From Pseudomonadota bacterium (lineage in GTDB: Bacteria > Pseudomonadota > Alphaproteobacteria > Acetobacterales > Acetobacteraceae), in contig JAFEFW010000629.1 of assembly GCA_018240405.1 (NCBI GenBank), forward strand, positions 1 through 46,393: DNA of 46,393 bases. Reading direction: 5' to 3'. Both the position numbers and the translations under genes were made by a program. The notes below the pieces were generated by a model. That model worked only from the letters and a program-made list of their open reading frames with translations, was not told where the DNA came from and did not search any database. Within the stretch, counting starts at the first letter, position 1. Each line of letters begins with the position of its first letter. Positions 44,220-46,393 of this stretch are shown here, piece by piece.

Positions 44220-44303
44220 GGCACGTCCTCCTCCCCGGCATGATGACATGTGCCACGGCATGTCGCACACTGCCTTCACCCTGCATCTAAAGGAGGAAAC
44301 GCA

Positions 44304-45215
44304 ATGGGTATGATGGATGGGAAAGTCGCGGTCGTCACGGGGGCCGGCGGCGGCATCGGGCGCGCCACCGCGCTGGAGCTGGCGGACAACGGGGCCTGCG
44401 TCGTCGTCAACGACATCGGCGGCACGGTGACCGGTGAGGGCCGCGATGCCGGTCCGGCGGCGCGTGTGGTGGCCGAGATCACCCAGAAGCACGGCCAGAA
44501 GCGCGCGGTCGCCAATGCTGGCAGCGTCGCGAGCTGGGAAGACGCCCAGAAGATGGTGCAGGACGCGATCGACAATTTCGGCCGCATCGACATGGTGGTG
44601 AACAACGCCGGCATCCTGCGCGATCGCATGTTCCACTACATGTCGATCGAGGAATGGGACGCCGTGATGAAGGTGCACCTGTATGGCGCCTTCTACGTGT
44701 CGCGTGCCGCGGTGCCGCATTTCCGCAAGCAGGAGAGCGGCTGCTACGTGCACATCACCTCGACCTCGGGCCTGATCGGCTCCGTCGGCCAGACCAATTA
44801 CGGCGCTGCCAAGCTGGGCATCGCCGGCCTGTCGCGCTGTATCGCGATGGACATGCAGCGCTACAACATCCGCTCCAACTGCATTGGCCCGCATGCGTTC
44901 AGCCGCATGATCGAAACGGTGCCGGGCCAGAGCGAGGAGCAGTTGAAGGCGCGTGCCGAGAAGACCAAGCCGGACCACATCGCCAAGCTGATTTCGTTCC
45001 TCGGGACGGATGCAGCGGCGAAGGTGTCGGGTCAGATCTTCGGCGTCCGCGGCAATGAGGTGTATCTGTACAACCAGCCCCGCCCGATCCGCATCATGGC
45101 GCGTCCGGACGGCTGGACCAGCGAGAAGCTGGCGGAGCATTGGCTGCCGGCAGTGCAGAACAGCTTCACGCCGCTGGAGCGCACCCGCGACGTGTACCCG
45201 TGGGAGCCGGTCTGA
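44304..45215 (+). CDS. Short-chain dehydrogenase/reductase
   Basis: 303 residues from ATG 44304, which has AAAGGAGGAA upstream. Cofactor motif VVTGAGGGIGRAT, NNAGILRD, serine in HITSTSGLIGS and the catalytic YGAAK are present. The C-terminal 50 residues (YNQPRPIRIMARPDGWTSEKLAEHWLPA) extend beyond a minimal SDR and resemble the SDR domain of peroxisomal multifunctional-type 3-hydroxyacyl-CoA dehydrogenases. The exact substrate is unknown. Followed by a ThDP-dependent enzyme in the same direction. Confidence 0.92.
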   Translation: MGMMDGKVAVVTGAGGGIGRATALELADNGACVVVNDIGGTVTGEGRDAGPAARVVAEITQKHGQKRAVANAGSVASWEDAQKMVQDAIDNFGRIDMVVNNAGILRDRMFHYMSIEEWDAVMKVHLYGAFYVSRAAVPHFRKQESGCYVHITSTSGLIGSVGQTNYGAAKLGIAGLSRCIAMDMQRYNIRSNCIGPHAFSRMIETVPGQSEEQLKARAEKTKPDHIAKLISFLGTDAAAKVSGQIFGVRGNEVYLYNQPRPIRIMARPDGWTSEKLAEHWLPAVQNSFTPLERTRDVYPWEPV

Positions 45216-45266
45216 TCTAACCGAAGGCTACGACCCGCCTCGTCACGGTTGGCGAGGCCGCTACGC

Positions 45267-45374
45267 GTCATGGTGGGCGAAGGCCCACCATCCACGCCTT
45301 GCGGTGCTGACCCAGGCACCGTTCGTCGCTTGAGAGACAGAAGGCGTGGATGGCGGGGCCGGTGCCCGCCATGA
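45267..45374. repeat. Pair of REP-like palindromic elements in inverted orientation
   Basis: Left copy 45267-45300, right copy about 45341-45374. The outer ends gtcatggtgggc and gcccgccatgac are complementary with one mismatch; the inner ends atccacgcctt and aaggcgtggat are exact complements. The left copy also folds on itself (tggtgggc/gcccacca, 45271-45290), as does the right one (tggcggg/cccgcca, 45351-45371). The layout is that of a BIME, two facing REP units with a short spacer. It lies between the SDR and the ThDP enzyme. Confidence 0.75.
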
Positions 45375-45417
45375 CCGCGAGGCACCAACGACCAAAAACC
45401 ACCAAGGAAACGCCCCC

Positions 45418-46393
45418 ATGCCCAACCTGCGCGGCGCCGACATTGTGGTGCGGACACTCGAACGTGCCGGCCTCACCGACATCTTCACCCTGTCCGGCAA
45501 CCACATCATGTCGCTGTTCGATGCCGCGATCGGCACCAGCCTGTCGCTGTTGCACGTCCGGCATGAGGCGGCCACCGTCCACATGGCCGACGCCTACGGC
45601 CGCCTGACCGGCCGCCCCGGCATCGCCTGGGTCACCGGCGGACCCGGCCACGCCAATGCCGTCGGCGCCCTGTTCACCGCGCTCGGCCAGGAAACCCCGA
45701 TGCTGCTGCTGTCGGGCCATACGGAACAGGACCAATTGGGCAAGGGCGGCTTCCAGGAACTGCGGCAGGTGCAGATGGCGGAGCCGGTCAGCAAGGCCGC
45801 GTGGATGGCCACCGACACTGCCCGCGTCGGTCTGGACATTGCGCACGCGGTGCGAACCGCCACCTCCGGCCGACCCGGTCCGGTGCATGTCAGTCTGCCG
45901 TCGGACGTGCTGGACGCGACAGTGCCCGAGGATGCCGTGCTCTGGCCGACGCAGGACGATTTTGTCGCAACGCCGGTGCAGCTGACCGATGCCGCGGCCG
46001 ATACCGTGGCGAAACTTCTTGCCGAGGCGAAGCGCCCGCTGGTGATCGGTGCGCCGGTGCTGGCGAACCGCAAGGGCAGGGCGCTGCTGCGCATGATCGA
46101 AACAACCTTCGGCGTGCCAACCTGCATCTCCGAGGGGCCGCGATCCTTCAACGATGCCTCTCTGGGCGCCTATGCGAGCATCGCGGCGCAGGCGGATGTC
46201 GTCCTGCTGCTGGGCAAGGCCATGGACTTCACGGTGAGGTTCGGCGGCGCGCCGTTCCGCCAGGATTGCCGGTTCGTTGCCATCGATCCGGACGGTGCCA
46301 TTCTCGACCGAGCGGCGCATGCCCGCGGGCTGACGTTCGGTTGCGTGGCCGACACGTATCCGGCCGCCGAGACGCTATTGCGGCGCGGCAAGG
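45418..46393 (+). CDS. Thiamine-diphosphate-dependent enzyme, acetolactate synthase-like (partial)
   Basis: The gene runs off the right edge; 325 residues are visible. The ATG at 45418 has AAGGAAA upstream. The N-terminal PYR domain shows NLRGADIVVRTLERAGLTDIF and the catalytic glutamate in VRHEAATVHMADAYGRLTG, followed by AWVTGGPGHANAVGAL. The central domain begins near residue 190 (AKLLAEAKRPLVIGAPV). This is the acetolactate synthase/oxalyl-CoA decarboxylase/sulfoacetaldehyde acetyltransferase superfamily; the deciding C-terminal domain is outside the window. Probably co-transcribed with the SDR upstream. Confidence 0.92.
   Translation, partial: MPNLRGADIVVRTLERAGLTDIFTLSGNHIMSLFDAAIGTSLSLLHVRHEAATVHMADAYGRLTGRPGIAWVTGGPGHANAVGALFTALGQETPMLLLSGHTEQDQLGKGGFQELRQVQMAEPVSKAAWMATDTARVGLDIAHAVRTATSGRPGPVHVSLPSDVLDATVPEDAVLWPTQDDFVATPVQLTDAAADTVAKLLAEAKRPLVIGAPVLANRKGRALLRMIETTFGVPTCISEGPRSFNDASLGAYASIAAQADVVLLLGKAMDFTVRFGGAPFRQDCRFVAIDPDGAILDRAAHARGLTFGCVADTYPAAETLLRRGK

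Overview
The window looks like chromosomal DNA of a GC-rich alphaproteobacterium. Acetobacteraceae or a related Rhodospirillales group is my best guess, from overall protein character and the porin type; this is inference, not a database result. It opens with the 3' end of an rRNA operon (23S end, 5S, initiator tRNA-Met). Next to it is a scrap-yard of mobile DNA (an IS66 transposase piece joined to a serine recombinase C-terminus) that abuts the end of an efflux operon.

Region 1.3-8.4 kb is a compact sulfide/persulfide module. A SqrR/BigR-type ArsR repressor, a rhodanese and an MFP/RND efflux pair are transcribed leftward. A sulfide:quinone oxidoreductase with all three catalytic cysteines, a TrxC-type thioredoxin and a DUF2892 membrane protein are transcribed rightward. 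The two arms share about 70 bp in which two sigma70-like promoters face each other over one small palindrome.

Region 8.4-20.6 kb is an accessory, partly decayed catabolic area. It holds an IS701-like remnant, a uronate dehydrogenase-like SDR, a CoxL/xanthine-dehydrogenase remnant, a large porin, an RraA-like protein with an altered active site, a TauD-family dioxygenase and a deletion scar joining the starts of two transporter genes. It ends with a near-symmetrical set of AtzG-like protein/amidase, amidase/AtzG-like protein, divergent from two PuuE-like polysaccharide deacetylase-family genes. This set suggests ureide, cyclic imide or amide breakdown.

Region 20.6-35.7 kb is mostly housekeeping: MFS exporter, pgpA, a hydrolase, a soluble lytic transglycosylase, dapA and smpB. 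These are followed by a DUF433/DUF5615 toxin-antitoxin pair behind a perfect operator palindrome, a YdiJ/D-lactate-dehydrogenase-like FAD/Fe-S oxidoreductase, an M23 peptidase, small unknown genes, a hydrolase and two tandem paralogous lipoproteins.

Region 35.8-46.4 kb carries a five-gene operon in which rutA (pyrimidine monooxygenase) sits between the binding-protein gene and the permease genes of a Pot-type ABC transporter. A flavoprotein monooxygenase plus a MAPEG protein diverge from it. The window ends with a 3-hydroxyisobutyrate-dehydrogenase-like gene divergent from an SDR and a truncated ThDP-dependent enzyme, with a REP-like inverted repeat between the last two.
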